Below are positions 63,571-64,000 of a DNA stretch of 64,000 bases, one piece after another. Source of the stretch: JANRJY01 sp033763735 (lineage in GTDB: Bacteria; Bacteroidota; Bacteroidia; Cytophagales; UBA9547); contig JANRJY010000080.1 of NCBI GenBank assembly GCA_033763735.1, forward strand, positions 1-64,000, written 5' to 3'. Positions within the stretch are counted from its first letter, which is position 1. Each line of letters opens with the position of its first letter. The position numbers were made by a program, and so were the translations under genes. The notes under the pieces are model-generated. The model saw only the letters and a list, made by a program, of their open reading frames with translations. It was not told where the DNA came from and searched no databases.

Positions 63571-64000
63571 TTATTCAAGTAAGACTTTTACTGTTTTTGA
63601 ATATCCACTTTGTGTATAAGCTTTTAAAAAGTATGTACCACGGGTCAAATCAGTAACATCAATTTTACTCATATTATCAAATACTTTAAGCAAGGTGCCA
63701 TATGAGTTAAGAATTTCGACTCTATTAATTTCACTTCCTTGTGATACTATTGAAAACCCTCCACTGCTTGGATTAGGGAATACTTCAATTTGTTCATTTT
63801 CAGTTCTTTGATTGGCACCAGTAAGCGTAGGGCATTCATAAATTTTAATTGTTTGAACAGAGGTTACGGTAATTACTTGCGTGGTTGTAACCGTTACCAC
63901 TTGCGATGAAGTAACAGTGGTTACCGTATTTTGAGCTATCAAATTATATACTTCAGAAGTTAATGAACAATTATTAATATTAGAATTAACTTTATATTTT
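63571..64000 (-). CDS. T9SS type A cargo protein, C-terminal part (cut by window edge)
   Basis: The reading frame is open to the right edge, so only the last ~142 residues are visible and the N-terminus lies outside. A Thr/Val-rich stretch (TVTSSQVVTVTTTQVITV) looks like a repeat-rich linker. The C-terminal ~75 residues are a type A sorting domain: IEVFPNPSSGGFSIVS, VEILNSYGTLLKVFD, IDVTDLTRGTYFLKA, KTVKVLLE. It is therefore a secreted or surface-attached protein; its catalytic or binding part cannot be seen. Confidence 0.82.
   Translation of the reverse strand, partial: KYKVNSNINNCSLTSEVYNLIAQNTVTTVTSSQVVTVTTTQVITVTSVQTIKIYECPTLTGANQRTENEQIEVFPNPSSGGFSIVSQGSEINRVEILNSYGTLLKVFDNMSKIDVTDLTRGTYFLKAYTQSGYSKTVKVLLE

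Overview
The window is an AT-rich chromosomal segment from a member of the Bacteroidota, probably an environmental, gliding or surface-associated, aerobic or microaerobic lineage. Evidence: type IX secretion (T9SS) signatures (PorP/SprF protein, type A and type B C-terminal sorting domains, OmpA/TPR/PD40 proteins), menaquinone enzymes (MenE, MenA), DUF2490, paired rhomboids, and repeated -7 boxes of the Bacteroidota form TAnnTTTG just upstream of start codons. I found no rRNA, tRNA, CRISPR array, prophage or complete IS element. Genus cannot be assigned from the sequence.

Layout. 0-19 kb: a rightward three-gene T9SS surface locus (PKD-rich type B cargo, PorP/SprF, PorE-like OmpA protein) meets a leftward 2828-residue SprB-like adhesin carrying a CBM9-like domain and seven ~81-residue repeats. 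A 7TMR-DISM sensor protein whose phosphoacceptor His is replaced by Thr lies upstream of the adhesin. 19-26.5 kb: a small antitoxin-like protein, trmB, then a 'planctomycete-type' trio (PSCyt1/DUF1549/LamG/DUF1553; DUF1501; DUF2231-cytochrome c-LRR). 26.5-28.3 kb: two decayed genes (porin-like tail, retropepsin with an in-frame stop) and a LolC/E-type permease. 28.5-45 kb: housekeeping and metabolic genes (dihaem cytochrome c, hisC, lipase-like hydrolase, BLUF photoreceptor, asnB with a class IV aminotransferase, TPR histidine kinase, SulP transporter, OmpA/PD40 protein, menE, dihydroorotase). 45-56.8 kb: secreted cupredoxin, retropepsin, two rhomboids, menA, DUF2490, SRPBCC, PaiB-like protein, then a small glycan locus (GH43, GH29 fucosidase, AraC regulator). 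56.8-60.5 kb: leftward pstSCAB. 60.7-64 kb: NlpC/P60 lipoprotein, a Crp/Fnr regulator, an HTH-less cyclic-nucleotide-binding-like protein, a tandem universal stress protein, and a T9SS cargo cut by the window edge.

How the genes work together. Three assemblies stand out. The first kilobases look like a secretion and adhesion locus. The pst operon is complete, but its PstC has a periplasmic insertion that aligns without gaps to part of its own PstS partner. The final cluster looks like a small Crp/Fnr regulon: TGA-N6-TCA palindromes lie ahead of the regulator, ahead of the cNMP-like gene and ahead of the stress protein, and the regulator's recognition helix keeps the E...R pair expected for such sites.

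Limits. All domain calls are by eye from translated sequence. Promoters and operators are motif matches without experimental support. Several starts were moved from upstream TTG/GTG codons to internal ATGs, as stated in the entries.
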